DNA of 50,272 nucleotides, from positions 1 to 50,272 of the forward strand of contig JAUXAU010000012.1 in the NCBI GenBank assembly GCA_030619765.1. Direction: 5' to 3'. Source of the stretch: Thermoplasmatota archaeon (GTDB lineage Archaea > Thermoplasmatota > E2 > DHVEG-1). Below the pieces are notes generated by a model that saw only the letters and a program-made list of their open reading frames with translations, was not told the DNA's origin and did no database searches. Shown here in pieces: positions 26,867 through 36,495 of the stretch. Both the position numbers and the translations under genes were made by a program. Positions within the stretch are counted from its first letter, which is position 1. Each line of letters opens with the position of its first letter.

Positions 26867-27487
26867 TTAGCCACCACCAGGTAGAACATCTATATAGAAC
26901 AACAGTACAAAGGCACCTTGATTTCTTACATATGAACCTTCCAGTATATCTGCAGTAACGGTAACTCTTGTTTGTCCAAATCCAAATATAAAATCAGATC
27001 TTACTACTACTTCTTCTTCACCCATAGGGATAGTTTGGATTGTGCCAGTAGTTTCTTTGCCCAGCAGGATAAAACCACCATCTAACGTGATCTTCCAATT
27101 TATGTCGTCTGCTTCAGCAAGACCAGTATTTTTGATTGCAACACTTATTTTAGCAAGTCCACCCTTGATAACACCTACAACAAGAGCGGGCAAGTCAATA
27201 TGAAGCGGAAATGGGTCTGACCAATAACCTATGGAGCCTTCGACGTCCTTGGCTCTTACCTTTATTTCATAATCTCCTACAGCTGGCCAGGCGTGAGATG
27301 CAGTTACTGATTCCCCTGAGTTGTATGGTCCAAGCCACTCACTAAAGGTTCCATCTCCCCAGTCAAACAAGTATAAAATTTGGTCATCTTCAGGATCTGT
27401 TGTAATTGAGGTGTATTCATATTCTTTTCCTGGCTTTCCTGATGGTGGACCATCAACAGTTGGTGGGTAAGGTGGGTAACTACTACC
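26867..27487 (-). repeat. Shared C-terminal cassette, copy 1 (PKD plus tail I)
   Basis: The last roughly 205 codons of this C25 gene are nearly the same in DNA sequence as the last 205 codons of the C25 gene at 31669-34287, although the rest of the two genes is very different. Runs of more than 60 identical bases occur, for example inside the PKD codons around 27300-27365. It points to recent duplication or gene conversion of a modular C-terminal unit. Confidence 0.85.
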
Positions 27488-29650
27488 AACTTGAATGCTA
27501 CTTTGATAGTATAGATGATTATGGGCTGTAACCGTTAAAATTACTTCATCTGGTAATCCAATGTCTAATTCTAATTCAGCAACACCTGAGGAATCGGTTA
27601 AACCTTTTGCATAGGCTCCATTGGGCTGATTCATACAAACTAATGCACCTTCGACAGGATTTCCATCGCTTTCAACAGTGACCTCATAAATGCTTGAACC
27701 ATATTGAATCATTATAGGATGATCTACTGTAAGAGCTTGTGGAAATGCTAACCATATGTCTGTGGTTGGATCACCATGGACGTGTAGCATCTCAAATGTG
27801 ATTCTTGATATTTGCTCGTTTGGAGTCCAGGGATATGGAGGACAGCCGCCAGGTGCTACATATTTGTCATACATCCAGAATTTAGCATAATTCATTACTT
27901 GAGATATCCTATAAACCTCTGTACTGTATGGATTTGTAGAACTGCCATCTGGGTAATTAGGATCAAAATCTGAGAACATTGCGTCATAATGACCTCGACC
28001 TAATTCATCATTGTAACCACTGTAGCTGACTCTTGTATGGGCTACTACTGCTATGAATCCGTTAGGAACTCTAATACCTACTTCACCAATTGACTCATAA
28101 TTTCCACTATTGGTGTCTGTCTCTCCATCAAACCATCCGCTGTCACAGTTTAAACTGAACATAACTGGATACATTTCACCGTTATCAATGTCATTTAGGA
28201 TGTTTGTTGTGTCAAACCGGGGAGCGGACCATCCTGTATATGAGTAGCCATCATTTTCACATGCACCGTGGTCTCGATGATTGGCAATAATAACTCCATT
28301 ATCAATTGCATCTATGACTCCCTGTGTAGATCCAGGGGGGGTTGTACCTTGATATTGCCTGATAACGTTGTATCCAAGAGGGTTAAGAAAGTTGTATACT
28401 GTTTCTGAACCCCAAACAAAATATCTTCCAGATTCTTCTTTCGCAGCAAGAAGGACATTATTAAACCAATTAGAGCCCATGTATGGTGTTTTGCTGTAAT
28501 CAAGTATCTTATTTACAACAGTTATAAGTTCAGCTTCATTGTCAACTGATATTCTTCCTTCGTGCATAAATGGAAAATAATCGGTATCGTCATTAGCCAC
28601 ATACCAAAGGTCAGTTCCTGTGTTACTTCCATGGTATGGATGGTTATATATATAATTTACAGGGACATGATCTGCATCTCCAACAATGAGAAGAAACGAT
28701 GGCGGTAACTCCCAATCGTTATAGGCACTGTGTGCATAACTACGTAATTCAGCGGATGTTGTTCCAATGTCTGACCATTTTACTACCTTGGTTTCAATAC
28801 CAGTTGCATGACGCCATTCAGCCAAAGGCAATATTTCCTCATAGAAATCATCATAGACAACGATTAAAAGATCTGCTCTATCTTCTTTGGATAATCTTCC
28901 ACCAGGAGTTTGTGGATTGTTCAACTTTGCTCTTTCCACAATATTTGAATTAACCAGAAAAGCATCTAAAAGTGGTTGGTAGTATATTGAGCGTAATCTT
29001 TCGGGGATGAATTCTCCAGTCCCTCCAATGAAGTCAATGCTGATGCTTATATCATTATAAGCTTTTATGATCTTAGTTACAGGGTTATAAGTAAATGGAA
29101 ATACAGAAACCATTACAAATCTACAACCTCGTATGGTCATCGTAGGACTGACTTGGACGACAGAGGAAGGATAATATTCATTTGTGGAGTAAAAACTTTC
29201 ATTTTTTGTAAATGGCGGATCCATGTATCCATCAGTCTCTGGTTTTGGAGGCTGAGATGGATATATATTGTAATCCTGAAGGAGCATGTAATCCGATGTT
29301 TCATAATTAAAACTTATTTCTGCTTCTTGAGGAATTGCTACGTAGAAACTGATGGTTGGTAATTCGGCTTTGCCGTATTCAGCTGTAAAACCACCGCTCT
29401 GTAGTTTTAATCGTTCATACATTATTGTATTGGCTTCAATAATTTCGGTATTGAAATCATTAATAGATAAACTGACATCTACACCGAATGCATCTGTTCT
29501 AGTAATGATAACACTATAATCATTAGATGTTGTACCTTTTCTTTCATCCGCTCCAGAAAGTATAGATAAACCGCTCAACAGAAAAACACAAGCTACAATT
29601 AATGCCTCCAGCTTCAATAATTTATTTCTATAGTTTTTTTTACCTTCCAT
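26867..29650 (-). CDS. Secreted gingipain-type C25 peptidase with PKD and tail I
   Basis: A 927-residue exported cysteine peptidase. Layout: signal segment (to about 40), a C25 propeptide-like region, the peptidase domain (about 255-660), a small beta domain, a PKD domain (about 735-820, FDWGDGTFSEW, SHAWPAVGDYEIKVRAKD) and tail I ending FYIDVLPGGG. The catalytic His is in NHRDHGACE (461) and the Cys in SLNCDSGWF (502). The His region differs from true gingipains, and the specificity is not evident. The ATG at 29650 is chosen because GGGG lies five bases upstream; nine more in-frame codons extend to 29677. Confidence 0.88.
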   Translation of the reverse strand: MEGKKNYRNKLLKLEALIVACVFLLSGLSILSGADERKGTTSNDYSVIITRTDAFGVDVSLSINDFNTEIIEANTIMYERLKLQSGGFTAEYGKAELPTISFYVAIPQEAEISFNYETSDYMLLQDYNIYPSQPPKPETDGYMDPPFTKNESFYSTNEYYPSSVVQVSPTMTIRGCRFVMVSVFPFTYNPVTKIIKAYNDISISIDFIGGTGEFIPERLRSIYYQPLLDAFLVNSNIVERAKLNNPQTPGGRLSKEDRADLLIVVYDDFYEEILPLAEWRHATGIETKVVKWSDIGTTSAELRSYAHSAYNDWELPPSFLLIVGDADHVPVNYIYNHPYHGSNTGTDLWYVANDDTDYFPFMHEGRISVDNEAELITVVNKILDYSKTPYMGSNWFNNVLLAAKEESGRYFVWGSETVYNFLNPLGYNVIRQYQGTTPPGSTQGVIDAIDNGVIIANHRDHGACENDGYSYTGWSAPRFDTTNILNDIDNGEMYPVMFSLNCDSGWFDGETDTNSGNYESIGEVGIRVPNGFIAVVAHTRVSYSGYNDELGRGHYDAMFSDFDPNYPDGSSTNPYSTEVYRISQVMNYAKFWMYDKYVAPGGCPPYPWTPNEQISRITFEMLHVHGDPTTDIWLAFPQALTVDHPIMIQYGSSIYEVTVESDGNPVEGALVCMNQPNGAYAKGLTDSSGVAELELDIGLPDEVILTVTAHNHLYYQSSIQVGSSYPPYPPTVDGPPSGKPGKEYEYTSITTDPEDDQILYLFDWGDGTFSEWLGPYNSGESVTASHAWPAVGDYEIKVRAKDVEGSIGYWSDPFPLHIDLPALVVGVIKGGLAKISVAIKNTGLAEADDINWKITLDGGFILLGKETTGTIQTIPMGEEEVVVRSDFIFGFGQTRVTVTADILEGSYVRNQGAFVLLFYIDVLPGGG

Positions 29651-29807
29651 ATTTACCCCGCTAATATATATTTGCAACTTATATTAAAAAGTATCTATGA
29701 GCGATAGGAATCCTAAAAAAGTACAAATGCCTGAGATCTAAGTGATCAACATAGAAATATTAAATAATTAAAAAAGGGAAAATTAAGAAGATTTTATATC
29801 AATCTAA

Positions 29808-31595
29808 CTAAAATTGTAGCAGTTTGCTAAATAATAAATAAATCTGAGGAAAGAATCGCTCTAAAAAATCAAGCAATGTGAAATACATTCCCTTATTTTT
29901 TGGCATAGTTACTGAAAGAGGATCTGACCATTCACTTTCTTCACCATAAATGTCTTTTGCTTTCACTTTTATATTGTATGTGCCATCGGTGGGCCACGCA
30001 TGGGAAGTGGAAATAGGTGCTCCAGAGGGATAATAGTTACTGTTGTTATTATCCCATTCATCAACTGTGTTGTCTCCATCCCAGTCCCATCCATACTCTA
30101 ACTTATCACCATCGGGATCAATTGCACTTGTAGAATAGGGGTACGATGTCCCGGTTTGACCTTGAGTCTCACCTGATGGTTTGCTTGGTTTTTCTGGCGG
30201 ATTATTGGTTGCAGTAATATTTACTATAAATGAATGTGCTCCTTCCTCGCCAATATAGGGGTGGTTTCCGCTTCTACCAGAAATATCTTCTGCATGAATG
30301 TAATAATAAACGGTTGCACCATCTTCCTGAGGATAGATAATAGAATGGTAATAGTCATTTCCCAAAGATGTCATTTGAACGGAATCCCAAGTTCCATTTT
30401 CTTCTTTCCAGTATACGCGAGTTGAATCACTGATTAGGCTTTCTTCACTGTATGGTACTATTTTTGCTTGTATATCAACACCGGCATCTCCATTTTGAAC
30501 ACCATATAATGGTGTATGTTCTATGTACAACATTCCTCTATCTGGTATTCCTTTGGCTCTACAGTGGAGTGCATCTGTTGACTGCCAGGACGGAAAGCCG
30601 GCATTAGTGAATCCGAGAACTTCATATCCTGGCATAGCCGCTTGATATGAAGCAATGGCGTCATCATCCCATTGACTTCCGGTTATTGGAACCAGGACTT
30701 TGTCGTTAAGAATAAGTGAGTTGGTATATGGTTGGTTGTTTGGTGTGTAAACCCGTGCGATTTCGTACGGCGTATCATAACAACTTATCTGTGATTCAAA
30801 ATAATCAACTGCTGCTTCGATTTCATCGTATTGTGAGTGACTTGGAGGAACTTCTCGTATCATTATTACATCGGGTGCTAGATATTTGCCCCAACAGTCG
30901 ATGTGCTTAATATATTGACCATTTACATCTGGTACAACGTGATAGGTAGTGACACCAAGATAATCATTTACCATTTCGTCTATTTCCTGGTGGGTATATC
31001 CTGGATTTTCAGTCCATACCAAATCTGTTGAAACTGATATCCCTTGTCCATCGGTCATATAGTTACCTCCAGCATGCTCGAGAGGCATATAATAACACGG
31101 TAGTCCCTGGTCCGTTGCATATGCTGATGGGATTGCATTATCATTGGGACGTGGCCTATTGTATATAAAGTCGACAACACCTAATTCATCATTTCCGGTA
31201 AATGCAAACCAAGGGCCATAGTCTCTTGTCCAGTAACTGTCACTAGGAGCTATTAAGAAACTACAATGATTTAGATTTACTCCATTGTTTTGGTATTGTG
31301 ATATTACAGAATTTTGTTGAGATGAGCTGGCAACGATTGTAACCACTTCCACATCTTCTGCCATTTCTGCTATAATTTCATAGGAAATACCGAAGGAATA
31401 ACGGATTAACACGCCTTCCATTGGTTCAAACTCAGCAACTTGTCGTATTGGTTCAGGAGGTTCAGATAATGGTTGAAAATTCAAGATATTTTGATAATCA
31501 AGTTCATTAGTTTCGGCTGATATTAAGTTTACACAACTGGCAGAAAGTAAAAAAGCTGCTATTATTATATGGAGTATTCTCGTTTTCCCCGTCAT
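29808..31595 (-). CDS. Secreted peptidylarginine deiminase, Porphyromonas PPAD type, with tail II
   Basis: A 595-residue exported enzyme predicted to convert arginine in peptides to citrulline. After a signal peptide (to about 27), the guanidino-group-modifying domain has W122 and D125 (YWTRDYG), R147 and R149 (NRPRPND), H231 and D233 (HIDCWG), N292 (YTNS) and C345 (DALHCRAKGIPD). From memory, Porphyromonas PPAD uses W127, D130, R152, R154, H236, D238, N297 and C351, so the spacing agrees almost exactly, including the two Arg that hold the substrate C-terminal carboxylate. An Ig-like domain (about 370-460) follows as in PPAD, then PKD (465-562) and tail II (TMPKNK onwards). It is flanked by two C25 peptidase genes. 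Confidence 0.9.
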   Translation of the reverse strand: MTGKTRILHIIIAAFLLSASCVNLISAETNELDYQNILNFQPLSEPPEPIRQVAEFEPMEGVLIRYSFGISYEIIAEMAEDVEVVTIVASSSQQNSVISQYQNNGVNLNHCSFLIAPSDSYWTRDYGPWFAFTGNDELGVVDFIYNRPRPNDNAIPSAYATDQGLPCYYMPLEHAGGNYMTDGQGISVSTDLVWTENPGYTHQEIDEMVNDYLGVTTYHVVPDVNGQYIKHIDCWGKYLAPDVIMIREVPPSHSQYDEIEAAVDYFESQISCYDTPYEIARVYTPNNQPYTNSLILNDKVLVPITGSQWDDDAIASYQAAMPGYEVLGFTNAGFPSWQSTDALHCRAKGIPDRGMLYIEHTPLYGVQNGDAGVDIQAKIVPYSEESLISDSTRVYWKEENGTWDSVQMTSLGNDYYHSIIYPQEDGATVYYYIHAEDISGRSGNHPYIGEEGAHSFIVNITATNNPPEKPSKPSGETQGQTGTSYPYSTSAIDPDGDKLEYGWDWDGDNTVDEWDNNNSNYYPSGAPISTSHAWPTDGTYNIKVKAKDIYGEESEWSDPLSVTMPKNKGMYFTLLDFLERFFPQIYLLFSKLLQF

Positions 31596-31668
31596 CTTTC
31601 ATTCCTACGCAATTCCAGTATACTGAGTAAAGTTACACATATCATAGGGTTTCATACTGGCTTTATTA

Positions 31669-32289
31669 TTAGCCGCCACCGGGTAGAACACTTATAAAAA
31701 ACAACAGTACAAAGGCACCCTGATTTCTTACATATGAACCTTCCAGTATATCTGCAGTAACGGTAACTCTTGTTTGTCCAAATCCAAATATCAATCCAGA
31801 CCTTACTTCTTCTTCTTCACCAGCAAGGATAGTTTGGATTGTGCCAGTAGTTTCTTTGCCCAGCAGGATTAAACCACCATCTAAGGTGATCTGCCAATTT
31901 ATGTCGTCTGCTTCAGCAAGACCGATATTTTTGATTGCCGCACTAACTTTAGTAAGTCCACCCTTGATAACGCTTACTTCAAGAGCAGGCAAGCCAATGT
32001 GAAGTGGAAACGGATCCGACCAATAACCTGCACCACCATCAATGTCCTTAGCTCTTACCTTTATTTCATAATCTCCTACAGCTGGCCAAGCGTGAGATGC
32101 AGTTACTGATTCCCCTGAGTTGTATGGTCCAAGCCACTCACTAAAGGTTCCATCTCCCCAGTCAAACATATAGAAAATTTGATCTTCTTCAGGGTCTGTT
32201 GTGACAGAGGTATACTCATATTCTTTTCCTGGCTTTCCTGATGGTGGACCATCAACAGTTGGTGGATAAGGTGGATAACTATCCCCAAC
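31669..32289 (-). repeat. Shared C-terminal cassette, copy 2 (PKD plus tail I)
   Basis: Direct-repeat partner of 26867-27487, in the same orientation and also at the 3' end of a C25 gene. Identity is highest across the PKD codons and the last 60 codons. Differences are mostly single bases, plus a one-codon shift around the Glu run in tail I. The boundary of similarity falls at the YPPYPP linker before the PKD domain. Confidence 0.85.
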
Positions 32290-34287
32290 CTGTAATGAAG
32301 CAGTGTACGGAATTTTATTATATCCTGTAACTACTAGGTCAACACCATCCATATAAGGTAAGGGATCATCAAAGGTGATAACCGCACGACCAGAATCATC
32401 AGTATATCCATGTCCAAGTAATTCATAATCATGTGAGATAGCGCATAGAGCACCCTCAACCCCAGTTACATCTACATCAAACGAGGTTGAACCTATCGGA
32501 ATTATTGAATTATGGGCGACTGTCATAGTATCTGGTGTATCAGTTCGCACTTGTAGTGTCGGATCTCCAAAAACAGTCCAAGTATCGGTTTCGTCATAGC
32601 AACTTGAACCGTACTCATCCATCATATGCATGGTCCCTTCAAAACATAAAGCACCGTAGGTGATCCTTTTATGGTCTTCATATGATTCTATCAAAATATC
32701 AATTATTTCGTCCTGTGCATCCATTGGTGGATCCCAGCTTTGACTCTGTGTTGATGCAAACACACCTATTGCACCGGTTGGTTCTCCATTATTGGTTGCT
32801 CTGAGCCATGCCTCTGCAAAACAAGCATCGTAGTTATCGAATTCTCCGTTATTACATGCGACTGAACTAATAAAAGGGAGCATATTATCATTTGTTAACG
32901 CGTTTACATTACTATTACTGAAACCGCTAGAACCCCAGGAGGTTGGAGACCCATGACCACAGTAATTTACAGTACTTCGACCATCATTTAGCGCAGTTGT
33001 AACCATAGCAGATGTGGCAGAGGGATCATAGATCTGATCAACCAGTGTATATGTATATGCTAATAGATCGTCTCTTATATAATCCATATGTTCATCGTCA
33101 TATTCACCATCGTCGCCAGGTCCTTGATTGGAAGCAATGCCGGTTCCTTTATGATACCAATCTGCACCAGATTGCGGAAATTTTTCATATTCAATTGATC
33201 GTTCAACTTGGGTTTCTAACTGTCCAGTGTTTTGTGCAGAAAAACGACCGACAAACAAATCTTGATAATTATCATTCCCAACAATATATGAATAGCTTGG
33301 ATCTGACGCAGAATATGTATAAGGCGAAGTATATAGTGTAGGCACCTGTGCTGCATCCCCTACCAGCAAGACAAAGGAAAGGCCATAGTCATCGTAATAA
33401 TCTTCAATATATGTTTTTATTGCATTGGCATTGCCAATAGTTGAAACCTTAACCATCTCAGTTGAAACGCCCCTCATATTTTTCCACTGAACAAAAGGTA
33501 CCATGGTATCCCAAAAACTATCATAGGTTATAACAAGCATGTTTCCTCGTTCTCCAACGGGATCATAACGATTAGTGAAAATGGTGTTTAAGTTGATGAA
33601 ATGTCTTTCATAAATCTGCTTAAAATCGAAATCTATCTTAGAAGGTAATTCATCTCTGATTATACAGTTTACCGTATCGGGGCCATTTGGATAAACTTCT
33701 ATAGTTATTTCAGTATAGAAACGCAGTTTTTCTTCTACAGGATTATATTGGAATGGATTAATTTCAACTACTTGACCTCTAAAGTCACGTAATATATAAG
33801 GTTCCCTTAATTCTACAATTTTTTCTGGAAACCACTTATTTTCGTTATAAATCCCGTCAAATTCATAGGGCACATCATCAGGATTTACAGTTCGAGGTAG
33901 GTGTCCTTTTGATGGGATTATCTGTATTCCTTCATATTCTTGATATTGAGATTGTGTAGCTATTACTTCCATTTTTAAGTCATCTGGAATAATAATACTC
34001 CGACAGATATTCGGAAGTTCAGGTTTTCCTTTAAGCATAATGTTTGATTCATCGTCTAAAGTAAGTCTTAAATAGCTATTTCCATCAATAGTTACTTCTT
34101 CTGATGTAAATTCACTTATTTGATAATTGATTGTTATTACATCTTCATCATTTTGAACTGTTATTCTAATGTTTTCGTTCTCTTCAGTTACTACATCTGT
34201 ACCGCTCATACTTGGTATGACACTCACTCCAACAAGAACAATTGCTACCAAAAATACCAATTTTTTCCCTACAATAATTCTTTTCAT
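31669..34287 (-). CDS. Secreted Arg-gingipain-like C25 peptidase with PKD and tail I
   Basis: An 872-residue exported peptidase that is very close to true gingipains. A signal peptide (to about 29) and propeptide are followed by the catalytic domain (about 245-580), an Ig-like domain (585-668), PKD (676-765) and tail I (768-872, ending FFISVLPGGG). The catalytic His is H445 (NYCGHGSPT) and the Cys is C478 (SVACNNGEF), 33 apart as in RgpB. Asp 397 lies 48 residues before the His, the spacing I recall for the RgpB S1-pocket Asp, so cleavage after Arg is plausible. DTWTVFGDP closes the domain. A GGGG precedes the ATG. Confidence 0.92.
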   Translation of the reverse strand: MKRIIVGKKLVFLVAIVLVGVSVIPSMSGTDVVTEENENIRITVQNDEDVITINYQISEFTSEEVTIDGNSYLRLTLDDESNIMLKGKPELPNICRSIIIPDDLKMEVIATQSQYQEYEGIQIIPSKGHLPRTVNPDDVPYEFDGIYNENKWFPEKIVELREPYILRDFRGQVVEINPFQYNPVEEKLRFYTEITIEVYPNGPDTVNCIIRDELPSKIDFDFKQIYERHFINLNTIFTNRYDPVGERGNMLVITYDSFWDTMVPFVQWKNMRGVSTEMVKVSTIGNANAIKTYIEDYYDDYGLSFVLLVGDAAQVPTLYTSPYTYSASDPSYSYIVGNDNYQDLFVGRFSAQNTGQLETQVERSIEYEKFPQSGADWYHKGTGIASNQGPGDDGEYDDEHMDYIRDDLLAYTYTLVDQIYDPSATSAMVTTALNDGRSTVNYCGHGSPTSWGSSGFSNSNVNALTNDNMLPFISSVACNNGEFDNYDACFAEAWLRATNNGEPTGAIGVFASTQSQSWDPPMDAQDEIIDILIESYEDHKRITYGALCFEGTMHMMDEYGSSCYDETDTWTVFGDPTLQVRTDTPDTMTVAHNSIIPIGSTSFDVDVTGVEGALCAISHDYELLGHGYTDDSGRAVITFDDPLPYMDGVDLVVTGYNKIPYTASLQVGDSYPPYPPTVDGPPSGKPGKEYEYTSVTTDPEEDQIFYMFDWGDGTFSEWLGPYNSGESVTASHAWPAVGDYEIKVRAKDIDGGAGYWSDPFPLHIGLPALEVSVIKGGLTKVSAAIKNIGLAEADDINWQITLDGGLILLGKETTGTIQTILAGEEEEVRSGLIFGFGQTRVTVTADILEGSYVRNQGAFVLLFFISVLPGGG

Positions 34288-34458
34288 ATTATTTCCCCAT
34301 GTGTTTATTTATACATAAGATGCTTTAAAGCCTCCTATGGTATGGGTATTAATATATTAATATGTACTATTTATCTTTTTGCCTTGACTTATTTTTTGTT
34401 TCAATAATAGGTTTTTACGCTATTTTTAACTTTAAATGTCAATATAATTCAAAATATG

Positions 34459-34656
34459 TTTTTCAAAACATGATGCTATTTATCAATGTCATTCTTTGAT
34501 GGCTCATACTGATTCAATTAGAATCTTGCTCAAAATCTAAAGAATTCGTTGGAGTCACATCATAAAAATTTGTTTAACTCAAAGAATATCATAATCAACA
34601 CAAATAATTAAAAAAGATAAGAAGGTGGGAGAAAAAACTCCCATTTTGTGGTAGGT
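34459..34656 (-). repeat. 3' flank of propeller gene, duplicated (copy 1)
   Basis: This segment after the propeller gene at 34657 matches 36496-36694 almost base for base, with some substitutions. It marks the left end of the tandem duplication that produced the two propeller genes. The rest of the gap (34288-34458) is AT-rich and holds the promoter region of the C25 gene; I see no other gene in it. Confidence 0.8.
34626..34643 (-). terminator. Hairpin terminator after first propeller gene
   Basis: On the minus strand TGGGAG, a loop of six T and CTCCCA form a six-base-pair hairpin 14 bases after the stop codon, followed 10-17 bases later by a run of T. The same structure is preserved after the second propeller gene. 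It probably ends transcription or protects the 3' end. Confidence 0.6.
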
Positions 34657-36126
34657 TTATAAGCCGCCGCCAGGGTTAACCTTTATAAAGAACAAGAATA
34701 CAAACCCATCTAGTTCTTTTGTATCTGACATTTCTGGTATCTCTGCAGTAACGGTTACGACTGTTGCCCCAAATCCAATGATTAAACTAGAAGTTGCAGT
34801 TATTTCTCCACTTGCAGGAATATCATCTGTGCCAGATGTTTCTTTGCCGATAAATGCGCCCCCTACAAGATTAATACTCCACTGTACACCAGTTGCTGCT
34901 ACGGCACCCTCATTTCTGATTTTTGCATTTACTTTAAATAATCCACCAGTAACTGCACCTATATCAATTAGTGGTCCTGAAACAATGGTGATTGTATGCA
35001 CACCTGACCAGTCACTTTCAATATCATTAACATCCTTTGCTTTAACCTTGACATCAAAATCTCCTGCCTCATCCCATGCGTGTGATGCGCTTCCTGTATC
35101 TCCTGAACCGTATGGTCCTACCCAACCACTATCTGTTCCATCTCCCCAGTCAAACCAATAATAGACATCTTCTCCCTCAGGATCAGTTGTACTCGTGGTA
35201 AACGTATATTCTACACCTGTTATTCCTTCATCTTCTCCAGAAGGAGTTGATGGAATATCTGGAGGTGAATTTAAAGAGCACAGTTCATAACCGAAAAGCC
35301 AATCAGTATTAAGTGTTGAATCACCATCTTGATATATACCTCCAATAACTGCAATACTTGGATCATACTCGGTGGTGAGGAATAAACCACCAGCGATGCC
35401 AGTACCTGAGCCTATATCTTGTTGTACATCGTACGTGAAACCAGTAAATGCGCCAGCAGTGAGATCCCACTGATGTATTAACTGTGGACTTCCACCTCCA
35501 CCGCCCTGGTCAAAGACCCATAGATATAGTTGACCTGGAGATGATAACGAATCATATGCAAATCCGTATGTTGATGTGGTGGTAACAAAGCTCCAAGTGT
35601 TAACTATGGCGCCAGTACGATCTACTTCCCAGGCAGGGTCAGCAAAATTTGAACAATAGAACGTGTCATCATCGTCGTTATAGGCTATTGCACGACTCTG
35701 GAAACCGCCTGATATTGAACTTATTAAAACCTTGTTAGTGAAATCCATTTCCCAAATTGTACCAGCAGCGGCACCACCGTACATGTAGGTTCCGTCCCAT
35801 GCAAGGTCACGTAAGCCAGAAACACCAGCTATTGAGAATGTTTCAATAATGTTACCACTACTATCATATCTATCAACTAAGTTGGAATTCCAGACAGTAC
35901 TATAGAAATATGTGCCATCAAATTCGCAACCTGATCTACTTACACCTCCAGTTTGTGCGAAAAGGTCATGGTTAAATAGCAGATCCCAAGGAGCACGGTT
36001 TGTTATCGTTGAGATTGACATACTTGACGTCATTTCATTTTTATCAACAATTTCGGTCCCTGTTACCGATGCAACGGTAACGAACAACAGCATACATACA
36101 AATATACTTACAATTTTCTTTTTCAT
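34657..36126 (-). CDS. Exported beta-propeller protein with PKD and tail I (paralog A)
   Basis: A 489-residue secreted protein. A signal peptide (1-24) is followed by a propeller-like region (about 45-285) built of repeated strand units such as FDGTYFYSTVWNSNLVDRYDS, WDGTYMYGGAAAGTIWEMD and YCSNFADPAWEVDR, which look like sugar- or ligand-binding blades. Then come PKD (about 290-380, FDWGDGTDSGWVGPYGSG) and tail I (383-489, ending FIKVNPGGGL). The function is unknown; binding of a polymer or cell surface is plausible. It is the tandem copy of the next gene, with an identical signal peptide. Confidence 0.85.
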   Translation of the reverse strand: MKKKIVSIFVCMLLFVTVASVTGTEIVDKNEMTSSMSISTITNRAPWDLLFNHDLFAQTGGVSRSGCEFDGTYFYSTVWNSNLVDRYDSSGNIIETFSIAGVSGLRDLAWDGTYMYGGAAAGTIWEMDFTNKVLISSISGGFQSRAIAYNDDDDTFYCSNFADPAWEVDRTGAIVNTWSFVTTTSTYGFAYDSLSSPGQLYLWVFDQGGGGGSPQLIHQWDLTAGAFTGFTYDVQQDIGSGTGIAGGLFLTTEYDPSIAVIGGIYQDGDSTLNTDWLFGYELCSLNSPPDIPSTPSGEDEGITGVEYTFTTSTTDPEGEDVYYWFDWGDGTDSGWVGPYGSGDTGSASHAWDEAGDFDVKVKAKDVNDIESDWSGVHTITIVSGPLIDIGAVTGGLFKVNAKIRNEGAVAATGVQWSINLVGGAFIGKETSGTDDIPASGEITATSSLIIGFGATVVTVTAEIPEMSDTKELDGFVFLFFIKVNPGGGL

Positions 36127-36144
36127 TTTTTTCCTCCCGGATAT
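36029..36144 (-). repeat. 116-base identical 5' block of propeller paralogs (copy A)
   Basis: This block covers the ribosome site, start codon and the first 32 or so codons. By eye it is identical base for base to 38079-38194, while the downstream coding parts have diverged strongly. Such sharp identity suggests gene conversion or selection on the signal peptide and leader. Confidence 0.85.
36131..36140 (-). promoter_or_regulatory. Strong Shine-Dalgarno site of propeller paralog A
   Basis: Read on the minus strand: CCGGGAGGAA, a few bases before the ATG at 36126. The identical site stands before the second paralog at 38181-38190. It is the clearest ribosome-binding site in the island. Confidence 0.7.
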
Positions 36145-36164
36145 AAATAGTATATGATAGTAGG

Positions 36165-36174
36165 TATATAAATA
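36165..36174 (-). promoter_or_regulatory. TATA box of propeller paralog A
   Basis: On the minus strand TATTTATATA lies about 40 bases before the start codon, preceded by an A-rich BRE-like stretch. The element and about fifteen bases beyond it are kept in paralog B (38222-38231) while the sequence further upstream has diverged, which supports a functional promoter. Confidence 0.6.
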
Positions 36175-36394
36175 TTTTCAATAAAATTATATAACTCCAG
36201 TAGGCGCTAAAAACGGGATACATGTATCTTTTAATGGTTTTAATACATCTTTAATAAAGTTTTTTGTGTGAAAAATGTAATAACAACAGATGATATATTA
36301 CGTTTGAATAATAATCTGTAATATAGTTATTTTAGCAAGAGCAAAAGAAGAATAATATTAACTGTTTTTCATCATTAAAAATATTATATCAGAA

Positions 36395-36493
36395 ATCAAA
36401 CAGATTTTTTTGTTTTATTATATCTTCAATTGCTGAAATTTTTTTAAAACGGGTTCTATTCTATCTCTTGAGAAATGATGTCTATCACATAAT
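36395..36493 (-). pseudogene. Relic of the fen1 3' end, frameshifted
   Basis: About 100 bases match the last 33 codons of fen1 (38454 onward). Translation gives LCDRHHFSRDRIEPVLKKF, then one base is missing in an A/T run compared with fen1, after which the next frame continues AIEDIIKQKNLFD. It is not translated as part of any gene. It sits exactly at the junction between the 5' flank of propeller A and the 3' flank of propeller B, as a tandem duplication would leave it. The rest of the gap between the propeller genes (36127-36694) holds only flanks. Confidence 0.88.
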
Positions 36494-36495
36494 AA

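Noticed and set aside
29808-31595. Plain agmatine deiminase
   Set aside because: The signal peptide, Ig-like domain, the two Arg at the carboxylate site and the DALHCRAKGIPD context fit PPAD instead.
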